Source of the DNA: an uncultured Clostridia bacterium
Lineage (GTDB): Bacteria; Bacillota; Clostridia; Oscillospirales; Acutalibacteraceae
Length of the DNA stretch: 40,222 nt
NCBI GenBank assembly: GCA_937916395.1
Contig: CALFTN010000055.1
Location: 1-40,222, forward strand
Direction: 5' to 3'
Positions 1 through 7,853 of this stretch are shown piece after piece (the first letter of the stretch is position 1; the number at the start of each line of letters is the position of its first letter). The position numbers and the translations under genes were made by a program. Under the pieces are notes generated by a model, which worked only from the letters and a program-made list of their open reading frames with translations, made no database searches and was not told where the DNA came from.

Positions 1-80
1 ACATTTACATCCTTATATATATTCTTATGTTTTTTTGATTTCCAGGGGTTCATTTTCTCACCTTTCTCAGACAACAAAAC

Positions 81-108
81 AGGCACCTCCGAGAATACGG
101 AGATGCCT
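81..108 (-). terminator. Probable terminator after the LytTR gene
   Basis: The arms 81-91 and 98-108 pair over 10 bp with one internal mismatch around a 6-nt loop. Read on the minus strand, the stem is followed by a T-rich stretch (TGTTTTGTTG). It lies about 160 bp beyond the end of the LytTR gene, so it would end that transcript late. The T-run is imperfect, hence moderate confidence. Confidence 0.5.
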
Positions 109-267
109 TAATTTACAAAAAGATAAAAACTATATCAATCGCAAATGGACAAAATGGCATCTCTGTTTCGTAACATCATATTCATTGTCATTTCGTCCAC
201 CTACCTTTCATTAATCTTCCATAATTATACTCTTATGTTATGAGAAAGTCAATATTTTCAACTAACG

Positions 268-768
268 TCATTTACTACACTCCAAAAACGCCTTTTTGAA
301 ATCACCGACTTTTCTTGTAGATGTATAAACTGAGTATTCTTTACCCTTACACTTCATTTTTACAAAATCTTTTGTTACCTCTTCAACATAGAAAAGATTC
401 ACAAGGTAACTACTATGTGGTTGAGCAAATATTTTCGGATTGAGTGTGTCTTTCCAATACTCTAAAGAAAAATTTGTCTCAATTCGTTTCCCATCAACAT
501 AAACGGCAGATTTTCTGTTTTCTATTGCTATGTAAATAATTTCACTTTGACGTAATCTGCATATATCCTTGTTGCTTGTATGGATAATCAAATCTCTGCT
601 ACAACAAGGTTTATTGCAACATTCATTTTCACCATTCAAATCAATACAAATTTTTTCGGAGCCACAACACTCTGTTAACTCAAAAGCTATTTCATTATCA
701 TTTAAAACTTTTATAACTTTTGCCTTTGTTTCATCTTTTTTCGCCACATCATATACTACTGAACTCAT
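268..768 (-). CDS. LytTR-family DNA-binding regulator with a cysteine-rich N-terminus
   Basis: This is a predicted transcriptional regulator of 166 aa. The C-terminal part (about residues 75-160) is a LytTR domain: it has the characteristic stretch around 'FAQPHSSYLVNLFYVEEV' with the conserved H, S and VNL. There is no receiver domain in front of it. Instead, residues 30-60 hold seven cysteines (34, 35, 41, 50, 51, 55, 56, in the pattern CC-C-CC-CC), with another at 70. Such clustering suggests metal or redox sensing, but that is inference. The ATG at 768 is chosen because AGGA lies 8 nt upstream; the ATG three codons earlier has no ribosome binding site. It is monocistronic. Direct repeats overlapping its promoter region could be its own binding site. 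Confidence 0.8.
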   Translation of the reverse strand: MSSVVYDVAKKDETKAKVIKVLNDNEIAFELTECCGSEKICIDLNGENECCNKPCCSRDLIIHTSNKDICRLRQSEIIYIAIENRKSAVYVDGKRIETNFSLEYWKDTLNPKIFAQPHSSYLVNLFYVEEVTKDFVKMKCKGKEYSVYTSTRKVGDFKKAFLECSK

Positions 769-784
769 AAAACCCATCCTGTAT

Positions 785-1230
785 TTTTAATACGAAGGTT
801 TGGCTCCCATCACCTTACCCTCATTTATATATGACGAAAATCGACGAAAGCTACATAAAAATTTTAAGCTTTCCAGAAAAATCAGCGTTTTGTATATATT
901 AAAACGATTGCAATTGTTAAAAATTACTATACAAAATCATTCAAAAAACAAGTAAATCGTCCAGACGAGCTTGTTGCTGAAGAATTGTTCACATTAACAC
1001 CTGATGCACTTTTAGGAATTATTTGCTTTTTACGAAACTATGATGGCATAGTAAATGCTTTGGTTGTGAAAAAGAAATATATGGGTTCACCTTTCTCTTG
1101 CCTTGCCGACAGAATTGACGGAGCAAAATATGACTGTACCTTGAACTTAAAAGCAACGCGAAAGACTTTTTCAAAGCATTCCCTCGTCGTGCAACACGTT
1201 TTACAGAGTGTACCCACTGAAAACAGTAAC
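785..1230. other. Gene-poor stretch with an unrecognised open frame
   Basis: No gene is recognised here. A plus-strand frame is open from 868 to 1284, but it has no ATG start or ribosome binding site, and it reads straight through the terminator at 1235-1273. Its translation (for example NRPDELVAEELFTLTPDALL near residue 30) matches no family I know. It could be the remnant of a gene or chance. Confidence 0.3.
833..849 (-). promoter_or_regulatory. Direct repeats in the LytTR gene promoter region
   Basis: GACGAAA occurs at 833-839 and again at 843-849, a period of 10 bp, one helical turn. On the minus strand the repeats lie where a -35 box would be expected for the TATAAA-like -10 just downstream, and no good -35 is visible. 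Known LytTR regulators bind direct repeats near the -35 and activate weak promoters. The sequence is not a match I can call to a published LytTR consensus, so this is a candidate autoregulatory site only. Confidence 0.3.
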
Positions 1231-1234
1231 ATAA

Positions 1235-1273
1235 AAAAGCAGAAGCCCCTTTCTATAGGGTTTCTGCTTTTTT
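1235..1273. terminator. Bidirectional intrinsic terminator
   Basis: An 11-bp stem (AGCAGAAGCCC pairing with GGGTTTCTGCT, one G-T wobble) encloses an 8 to 9-nt loop. It is flanked by a run of A on the left and a run of T on the right, so it can end transcription on either strand. It sits directly behind the stop of the Gfo/Idh/MocA gene and so closes the minus-strand sugar operon. Confidence 0.85.
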
Positions 1274-1298
1274 TATTTATGTAATATCAATTTCTCAA

Positions 1299-2360
1299 TT
1301 AAAGAATAACCTCTTTACCTTTTTCTGCTGACTCATATATTGCACAGAGAATTTTTATCATATCTACACCCTGAGATGGTTTAAAAACCGGCTCTGCACC
1401 TTCTGTAAGAACGTCGATAAAATTGCGAATATTTTTCTTATGACCATTTGTGTCTATATTACCTGTTGGAATAATATCAAGAAGCTGACCATCTTCCTCA
1501 GTAAAAAATTCTACCTCATTATCTTTCCACTTGAGACCTGCTTTTGTACCCCTGAGTTCAACAAAACGATTTTCATTTTTAATATTTGATGCCCAACTGA
1601 ATTCTATCTGAAGAACTGCACCATTGTCAAAGCGAATCATACCCATTGCAAGGTCTTCAACATCAAATGTACCAGCTGAATTTGCATCGCCGAACTTTGA
1701 GTTCTCAGAGTCACTTGTGTCGTTGTCTGCAAATTTTGTGTAAGTATTTGCACTTACAGCAACAGGTGTAGGGTTACCCATAAGCCACACCGCAAGGTCA
1801 ATCATGTGAACACCAAGGTCAATAAGTGGACCTCCACCTGACTGCTCTTTTGTTGTGAACCAGCCACCTTTGCCCGGGATGCCCCTGCGTCTTTGCCAAC
1901 CACAACGACCACAATAGATTTCGCCCATTCTTCCCTCTTCAACAAATTTCTTTGCGTATTGAGAAGCTGTAACAAAACGATTGTTTCTTATAACCATAAG
2001 CACCTTGCCTGCCTCGTCAGCGGCATTTTTCATTTTAAGAACCTCTGTAACATCAATAGCATCAGGCTTCTCACACAACACGTGCTTGCCTGCTTTGAAT
2101 GCATCAACTGCAATTATGGAATGAAGATAGTTAGGTGTACAAATATCAACAGCATCAATGCTTTCATCTTTAAGAAGCTCTTTATAGTCAGTATATACTG
2201 CTGCATTTGGGTAATATTCATCACGGAGTTTTGTTGCTCTTTCTTCAATAATATCACAAAAAGCTACAACCTCTACCCTGTCATCTTCATAATAATTGTC
2301 AATGTGGCTTCCACAGCAAATACCACCATTACCAATAAGTGCAATTTTTAATTTTGACAT
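1299..2360 (-). CDS. Gfo/Idh/MocA-family NAD(P)-dependent oxidoreductase
   Basis: This 353-aa protein is predicted to oxidise, reduce or epimerise a sugar or sugar-derived cyclitol in the cytoplasm. The N-terminus has a Rossmann nucleotide-binding fold with the motif ALIGNGGIC. A conserved EKP follows at 'HVLCEKPDAID', whose lysine is catalytic in the family. The motif 'IDLGVHMIDLAVWLMG' supplies the usual Asp and His of the active site. Length is typical. The ATG at 2360 has a perfect AGGAGG 7 nt upstream; a longer reading frame adds nine residues but lacks a ribosome binding site. It is the last gene of the minus-strand sugar unit and also has its own promoter. The substrate cannot be told from sequence alone. 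Confidence 0.9.
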   Translation of the reverse strand: MSKLKIALIGNGGICCGSHIDNYYEDDRVEVVAFCDIIEERATKLRDEYYPNAAVYTDYKELLKDESIDAVDICTPNYLHSIIAVDAFKAGKHVLCEKPDAIDVTEVLKMKNAADEAGKVLMVIRNNRFVTASQYAKKFVEEGRMGEIYCGRCGWQRRRGIPGKGGWFTTKEQSGGGPLIDLGVHMIDLAVWLMGNPTPVAVSANTYTKFADNDTSDSENSKFGDANSAGTFDVEDLAMGMIRFDNGAVLQIEFSWASNIKNENRFVELRGTKAGLKWKDNEVEFFTEEDGQLLDIIPTGNIDTNGHKKNIRNFIDVLTEGAEPVFKPSQGVDMIKILCAIYESAEKGKEVIL

Positions 2361-2375
2361 ATTTTTTCCTCCTGT

Positions 2376-2398
2376 TATAAGAACCATTAATTCTTATA
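2376..2398. promoter_or_regulatory. Palindrome, possible operator in the oxidoreductase leader
   Basis: TATAAGAA at 2376-2383 and TTCTTATA at 2391-2398 form a perfect 8-bp inverted repeat with a 7-bp spacer. It lies just downstream of the -10 box at 2402-2407 and ends before the ribosome binding site. This is a classic position for a repressor operator. No regulator gene for it is evident in the window. Confidence 0.4.
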
Positions 2399-2401
2399 TT
2401 A

Positions 2402-2429
2402 ATTATACCAGACTGAAAGAGAATGTAAA
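2402..2429 (-). promoter_or_regulatory. Promoter for the Gfo/Idh/MocA gene
   Basis: On the minus strand TTTACA (2424-2429) is followed after 16 bp by TATAAT (2402-2407), and TGG before the -10 makes it an extended -10. It lies in the 118-bp gap between the MATE and oxidoreductase genes, so the last gene can be expressed separately. Confidence 0.6.
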
Positions 2430-2478
2430 TAATATATTTCAAACTACATTTCACTCTAGCTTCATTTTAAGAAGCATT

Positions 2479-3804
2479 TCACCTGCTTTTATAATATTTT
2501 GAAGTGATTTGTCTATATAAAAGTATCAGTCCACGCACACAAAGCTCTGTTGCCATTGCAACCCAAACACCATGAAGCCCTAACGGTTTTACAAGCAAGA
2601 GTGCAAGACCTATTCTCACAATCCAAATACTACCCAAATTCATAATGCTTGGTACAAACGTATCACCAGTACCCCTTAAAGCACCGGCCGCTACTATTGA
2701 AACACCAAACAGTGCTTCGGCTAAAAGGCCAATTCTTAAAACCTCAGTTGCCAGAATTCTCACTTCTTCTACAGGTGTCAGCAGCATAAACACCAACGGA
2801 CACGCAATCATCATAACAGCACCGGTAATTCCCATAAATATACCGCCCATCGCAGTACAAATATTACCGTAGTGCTTTGCCGTTTTTAAATCACCTGCAC
2901 CAAAGCTTCTGCCTACAAGTGTTGTAGCCGCATTACCAATACCATAACCAGGCATATAACACAGGCTTTCGGCTGTTATTGCAAATGAATTAGCCGCAAT
3001 ACAAACTGCACCTAATGGGGCTACTATCATTGTGGTTGCAACCATTGCCCCACACATAGCAATCTCCTGCACTGCGACTGGTGTGCCAATTTTGAAGGCA
3101 CTTTTTATTATATTAAAGTTAAATATAATCTTTCCGGACTTTAAAATAGTCAGTTCCTTGTTACGAATATAGCAAAAAAACATCATAAAAATACTTATAA
3201 CTACACAGGCAAGAGCGGTACCAATACCAGCGCCTAAAACCTTGTATTTCGGTATAAATATTGCATTAAAAACAACATCCAATACGCACATTATTGCATT
3301 CAGAACACTCGGTGTTACCATATCTCCAGCACATTGTAAATAAGAAGAAGCCAGACAGTTCATCTGAAAAAACGGCAACATCGATGCGAATGTTATAAAG
3401 TAAAGGGTTGCATCATTATTAATTGCTTCATTACCACCTAATAAAACTGGTAACGGCTTACTTATTAAAAGCCCTAAAACACACACCAACAATGATGTAA
3501 GTATTGCCGTAATTAATCCGTGTTTTACTATATTTTTAGTATGCTTTGTATTTTTTGCACCAACACTATGTGCCACCTGAACAGAAAAGCCTGCCGCAAC
3601 TGCATAAGGAATTCCATTGAAAAGCCAAGTGGTTGACGCCACTAAACCAATAGAAGCAGAAGCATTTGCGCCCAACGCACCAACCATAGCAGAGTCAATA
3701 TATTGCATTGCTATAGTGGTAATTTGTGTTAGAATTGCAGGCAAGCTTAATTTCCAGACTTGATTTATCTCTGATTTAAGGTCCTTGTTTCTTAAACGCA
3801 TCAT
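2479..3804 (-). CDS. MATE-family multidrug/solute efflux transporter
   Basis: This 441-aa integral membrane protein has the roughly twelve hydrophobic segments and the twofold repeat typical of MATE exporters. The N-terminal region 'WKLSLPAILTQITTIAMQYIDSAMVGALG' and the later 'ALRGTGDTFVPS' are family hallmarks. MATE proteins export cationic drugs or metabolites in exchange for Na+ or H+. The ATG at 3804 has AGGAGG 7 nt upstream. It starts 22 bp after the GH110-like gene and so belongs to the sugar operon, which is an unusual place for a drug exporter. A role in exporting a by-product or sugar derivative is possible but unproven. Confidence 0.92.
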   Translation of the reverse strand: MMRLRNKDLKSEINQVWKLSLPAILTQITTIAMQYIDSAMVGALGANASASIGLVASTTWLFNGIPYAVAAGFSVQVAHSVGAKNTKHTKNIVKHGLITAILTSLLVCVLGLLISKPLPVLLGGNEAINNDATLYFITFASMLPFFQMNCLASSYLQCAGDMVTPSVLNAIMCVLDVVFNAIFIPKYKVLGAGIGTALACVVISIFMMFFCYIRNKELTILKSGKIIFNFNIIKSAFKIGTPVAVQEIAMCGAMVATTMIVAPLGAVCIAANSFAITAESLCYMPGYGIGNAATTLVGRSFGAGDLKTAKHYGNICTAMGGIFMGITGAVMMIACPLVFMLLTPVEEVRILATEVLRIGLLAEALFGVSIVAAGALRGTGDTFVPSIMNLGSIWIVRIGLALLLVKPLGLHGVWVAMATELCVRGLILLYRQITSKYYKSR

Positions 3805-3826
3805 ACTTCCACCTCCTGTAAAATTA

Positions 3827-5458
3827 TTATTTTATTATGTTGTTCTCCTTTTCAACCTCGCCCACACACTTTGTTGTAACTGTAAAATTCTTATCGAAAA
3901 TATTATTTCTTATTTCTGCTTTTTCTAAATATTCAAGGTGAATATTGTGGTTTTTTCCATAACAGTTTTTAAATATATTGTTTTCTAAAATCAATTTACC
4001 ATGAACGAATTCTTCTGATATTTCGTTCATCACCTTCGGTGTATATCGAATTGCCGGTGCACCCTCAAAGGTCGGACCAAAATCGCAACCATCTATAATA
4101 TTGTTTCTGAAAAAAATCTCTTTTGTGTATCCTGATTCAAACCAGAAATTGCAATCATCTTCTATAAGAAGTGCTGGTCCCCACAACTTAAAAAAGCTGT
4201 TATTTTCAATAACTACCTTTCCTCGCGTTGTTGCAAGAATCCCTCTGCCAGCAGTCTGTGAAAACGAACAATTCTGCACATATAAATCCGGAGTCCAGCT
4301 GATGTTTTCAACCACATCTTTTCCCTCTTTAACTCTGGGAATGTCTTTATCCAGATAAAGCTTTATATCTGTATCATTAACCTTTGCAAAGTCTTTAACC
4401 TTTACACTGTAATATGGCTTCAAGGTATCCCATTTTATAAATTCCAACTCGTCTCCGAGCTCGAAAGCCTGAAAGCCCCAGCTTTCATTGTGCATAAAGC
4501 GAACTGTAATTGAGTTTTCATTTTCATCAGACTTTATAATTCTCAAGTGTGTACCATGCACATTAATATAATCATCGTGAGCGCCATAAGCTTTGCAATT
4601 AATAACCTTCAATTCTCCACGGCACCCTGAAAACTGAAAGAAATCTGCTGTACTTGCAACTGTTCTGTGCTCTGCTGGTGTAAAGTCGCAATTTAAAAAT
4701 GTTACATTTTCGCAGAATTGAGAAACCATTCCGAGACCGTGCATAAACTTTACACGCATATTCTCAAAGTATAAATTTTTACATCTTTCAAAAAAACTAC
4801 CTACCTGGTCACGAACTATATTTCGTGTCTGAATTGTTGTGCCAACCTTAAAAGAGCTTTCAGGATTTTTAAAATATACTCTTAAAACATTGTCAGGGAG
4901 TTCTTCGATTTTTGTAAAGTTTAAATCATCACGCCTAAAATCACGTGTTTCATAGCTTTCAGGGTCAAAAACCTTGATATGCCTTTTGTTTCCGTGATAA
5001 CTGTCTATCCAATAAGGCTTACCATTTTTATCGTTTTCGCCTACCCAGAAAAGCTCATTACCCTGAATACTATAAAGGCAATCGTCGTTGATTTTAATAT
5101 CACAAACGCCGTTTTCTGATTTTATAACCTTAAATTCCGACATTGTGGGACACGCATAATCCACAGTAAGATTTTTAACTGTAATGTTCTCACAGTGGTC
5201 AAAAATAATTGGCGTCATTTTGCCGTGAACCAAAACACAAGCACCATTGCCATCTATCGTAACATTTTTCTTTTCTTTTAAAAAAACAGCTGTGTAACGT
5301 GTCCCATCAGGATTTTCTTCTTTTTTTGCAGTATTTGAGCAGTAGTAGCCAGTAAGGCAAAACGAGTCGTCTTGCCTTACATCATAAATTTTATTCTTTT
5401 CTAAAACTACTGTTTCATTATCCGCTACTTTACTGAAAATTGTACTTAATTCGTTCAT
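3827..5458 (-). CDS. GH110-like right-handed beta-helix glycoside hydrolase
   Basis: The 543-aa protein is a right-handed parallel beta-helix, seen in repeated short turns such as 'VTIDGNGA', 'ITVKNLTVD' and 'VIENNSFFKL'. Residues 270-303 (TADFFQFSGCRG through DDYINVHGT) resemble the catalytic core of GH110 alpha-1,3-galactosidases. That family, as I recall, uses one Asp followed 23 and 24 residues later by a second and third Asp. Here D272, D295 and D296 show that spacing exactly. GH110 enzymes remove terminal alpha-1,3-galactose, as in the blood group B antigen. There is no signal peptide, so it probably acts inside the cell on imported oligosaccharides. It overlaps the GH3 gene by 4 bp (ATGA), implying coupled translation. 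The alternative is a generic beta-helix protein of another specificity. Confidence 0.72.
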   Translation of the reverse strand: MNELSTIFSKVADNETVVLEKNKIYDVRQDDSFCLTGYYCSNTAKKEENPDGTRYTAVFLKEKKNVTIDGNGACVLVHGKMTPIIFDHCENITVKNLTVDYACPTMSEFKVIKSENGVCDIKINDDCLYSIQGNELFWVGENDKNGKPYWIDSYHGNKRHIKVFDPESYETRDFRRDDLNFTKIEELPDNVLRVYFKNPESSFKVGTTIQTRNIVRDQVGSFFERCKNLYFENMRVKFMHGLGMVSQFCENVTFLNCDFTPAEHRTVASTADFFQFSGCRGELKVINCKAYGAHDDYINVHGTHLRIIKSDENENSITVRFMHNESWGFQAFELGDELEFIKWDTLKPYYSVKVKDFAKVNDTDIKLYLDKDIPRVKEGKDVVENISWTPDLYVQNCSFSQTAGRGILATTRGKVVIENNSFFKLWGPALLIEDDCNFWFESGYTKEIFFRNNIIDGCDFGPTFEGAPAIRYTPKVMNEISEEFVHGKLILENNIFKNCYGKNHNIHLEYLEKAEIRNNIFDKNFTVTTKCVGEVEKENNIIK

Positions 5459-7713
5459 TTTATATTAATCTCAATTGTTTCACTAAGTCTTATATCGTTT
5501 GAAGAAGCACCAACAAGAATTTCGAATTCACCATTTTCAACAACCCATTCAAAGTGCCTGTCTAAAAGCTTAAATGAATCAAAATCAAGCTTGAATTCTA
5601 CCGTTTTTGTTTCACCTGCCTGAAGTGTAATTCTTTCGAAGCCTTTGAGTTCTTTGAGTGGAGTAATAATTGAAGAAACTTTATCATTTATATAAAGCTC
5701 TACAACCTCATCGCCTTTTACTTTACCAACATTTTTAATATTTACTGAAACTATGTAATCAAGCTCACTCAGCTTTTCAATTTTCAAATTACTATATTCA
5801 AAGCTTGTGTATGAAAGGCCAAAACCGAATTCATAACGTGCTCTTCTGCTACCCTCAAACATAACTTCTGTATTATTGGGGAGAACAGTATAATAACAAG
5901 GAATTCTGTATGAGTCCTGAGGGAATGATACAGGTAATCTACCAGCAGGGTTATTTAAACCAACAAGCGTTTCTGCAATTGCTTTAGCACCTGTTTCACC
6001 GCCGAACCACGCAACTAAAATTGCATCACATACATTGTCTTCAACAGATAAATCCACAGCCCTACCATTTTCTAAAACAAGCACAACTGGTTTACCGGTC
6101 TTTGCTGCTTCAACGATTAATTCGCGTTGTTTACCCGGTAATTTCAAATCTGCTCTGTCGTGACCTTCGCTACTTGTGAAGGTATTGTCACCACCGACAA
6201 TTACTATAAGGTCAGAATTTTTCGCAATTTCTACGGCTTCTTCTATACACTCTTTTTCATCCTCATCATATACTTCAACAAGATGTGGCTGACCCTCCTG
6301 AGTTTCAACATGAAGGTCTTTAGGAATACCACAACCATTGCAATATGAAATTTCTGTTTCTTCGCCCAACAATGCTTTTAATTCATCTAAAACAGATTTT
6401 AATTCATAACCATCTGGCACAGATGAATAACCACCCAATCTCTGTCGATTCGCAGATGGACCCAAAAGAGCAATTTTCTTATATTTACCTTTTTCAAGAG
6501 GTAAAACGCCATTATTTTTAATAAGTGTCATAGACTTTTTAGCAGCTTCATGCGAAGCATTTAAGTGCTTTTCACATCTTATTACACTTTCGTGAAGAGT
6601 TTCATCTGTATATGGATTTTCGAATAAACCTAATTCAAATTTTATTTTGAGAACTCTTAAAACTGCATCGTCAATTCGTTGCATTGGGATTCTACCTGAT
6701 TTAACATTCTTTATGATTGTACCTTCCCAGGTCTTAGTATCATAATCGCAACAGCCCTGCATATCAAGACCAGCATTGACTGAATCACAAATAGCATCTT
6801 CATCGGTTGCTGCTGTAAAGTGACGATTGCAGAGTCTTACAACTGAGCCCCAGTCTGCTCTTACATAGCCCTTCATCCCCCATTTTTCACGAAGAATGTC
6901 GGTTAAATAATATTTAGAAGTTAAAACTACCTCACCATCAATAGCATTGTAACAGGACATTACGTTATATGCCCCAGCTTTTTTAATCGCAGTTTCAAAT
7001 ACAGGCAGATAGCTCTGTTCAATTTCGCGTCTGCCAACACGTGCCTGAGCACAGTTAATACCATTCTCAGGAATACCATGAACACAATAATGCTTAGGCT
7101 CACATACTACAGCATCCGCTCTTTTTATATCACCATCCTGTTGTTCACCTGTAACAATCTGATAAGCCATCTGGGAAGAAAGATATGTATCCTCACCAAA
7201 TGTTTCTTCAACTCTGCCCCAGCGTGGTTCACGAGCAACATCTAAGTTAGGCGCTAAAATTTCGTGCATTCCCAATGCTCTGGTTTCACTCGCAATTGCC
7301 CTGCCTATTGTATTAACATTTTCCCTGTCAAAACTTGATGCCAATGCTAATGGCACCGGGAAAACAGTAGCACCCGGCCAGAGAATTCCATGCAAAGCTT
7401 CACCAGTAAAAATGCATGGAATGTGAAGTCTTGAGTTTTCAACAACAAATTTCTGCAATTTATTAAAAAGAACCGGATGAGAGTAACAGTCGTGAATAAA
7501 ACCAATTCCTCTGTCACCTAATGTTTCTTTCAATTTTTCATCATCTATTTCTGAATCTATTTCTACCGCACAATGATATAATTTATGTGGCTTAGTTGAA
7601 AACTCGACGCCTCTTATAATATCCATCTGTGCAACTTTCTCTTCTAAGGTCATTATTGAAAGCAAGCTTTTGGCTCTTTCTTCCGGTGAAAGCGATGCGT
7701 TTTTGTAATCCAT
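5455..7713 (-). CDS. Glycoside hydrolase family 3 (beta-glucosidase/beta-xylosidase type)
   Basis: The 752-aa enzyme should cleave beta-linked sugars from the non-reducing ends of oligosaccharides in the cytoplasm; no signal peptide is present. The N-terminal (beta/alpha)8 domain contains 'KHYCVHGIPENG' and the nucleophile Asp287 in GYVRADWGS. The second domain holds 'SSEGHDRADLKLPGKQ', whose Glu is the expected acid/base. A fibronectin-type-III-like domain ends the protein. The ATG at 7713 is preceded by GAGG; an upstream TTG in frame would place the start before this site and is rejected. It is the first gene of the minus-strand operon and lies directly behind a consensus promoter. Beta-glucosidase versus beta-xylosidase cannot be decided from sequence alone. 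Confidence 0.93.
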   Translation of the reverse strand: MDYKNASLSPEERAKSLLSIMTLEEKVAQMDIIRGVEFSTKPHKLYHCAVEIDSEIDDEKLKETLGDRGIGFIHDCYSHPVLFNKLQKFVVENSRLHIPCIFTGEALHGILWPGATVFPVPLALASSFDRENVNTIGRAIASETRALGMHEILAPNLDVAREPRWGRVEETFGEDTYLSSQMAYQIVTGEQQDGDIKRADAVVCEPKHYCVHGIPENGINCAQARVGRREIEQSYLPVFETAIKKAGAYNVMSCYNAIDGEVVLTSKYYLTDILREKWGMKGYVRADWGSVVRLCNRHFTAATDEDAICDSVNAGLDMQGCCDYDTKTWEGTIIKNVKSGRIPMQRIDDAVLRVLKIKFELGLFENPYTDETLHESVIRCEKHLNASHEAAKKSMTLIKNNGVLPLEKGKYKKIALLGPSANRQRLGGYSSVPDGYELKSVLDELKALLGEETEISYCNGCGIPKDLHVETQEGQPHLVEVYDEDEKECIEEAVEIAKNSDLIVIVGGDNTFTSSEGHDRADLKLPGKQRELIVEAAKTGKPVVLVLENGRAVDLSVEDNVCDAILVAWFGGETGAKAIAETLVGLNNPAGRLPVSFPQDSYRIPCYYTVLPNNTEVMFEGSRRARYEFGFGLSYTSFEYSNLKIEKLSELDYIVSVNIKNVGKVKGDEVVELYINDKVSSIITPLKELKGFERITLQAGETKTVEFKLDFDSFKLLDRHFEWVVENGEFEILVGASSNDIRLSETIEINIK

Positions 7714-7748
7714 AAAAAATACCTCATCCCGCAAAAATCGTTTTGTAA

Positions 7749-7777
7749 ATTATATCATTTAACACTATTCAAGTCAA
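7749..7777 (-). promoter_or_regulatory. Sigma-A promoter of the GH3 operon
   Basis: On the minus strand TTGACT (7772-7777) and TATAAT (7749-7754) are separated by exactly 17 bp, with TGA before the -10. This is near consensus and gives a leader of about 30 nt to the GH3 ATG. Confidence 0.8.
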
Positions 7778-7787
7778 TTAAATATGA

Positions 7788-7816
7788 TTGCATTATTAAC
7801 TTTTTTATGGTATAAT
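7788..7816 (+). promoter_or_regulatory. Sigma-A promoter of the MFS-GH39-copA operon
   Basis: TTGCAT (7788-7793), a 17-bp spacer and TATAAT (7811-7816) with an extended -10 TGG. Transcription should start near 7823, which argues for the TTG at 7854 as the start codon of the MFS gene. Its -35 lies 10 bp from the -35 of the divergent GH3 promoter. Confidence 0.8.
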
Positions 7817-7853
7817 TTTCTTATTGAATTTTAATTGTATTGGGTGTGATTTC

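Noticed and set aside
135..191. An 18-codon minus-strand frame (MTMNMMLRNRDAILSICD) with AGGTGG six bases upstream, behind the LytTR gene
   Set aside because: Too short to judge, no recognisable peptide family and no processing or export gene beside it; the ribosome-binding-like site may be chance.
985..1284. TTG-initiated plus-strand frame of 99 codons
   Set aside because: No ribosome binding site, and it reads through a clear terminator hairpin; reported only as an unexplained region.
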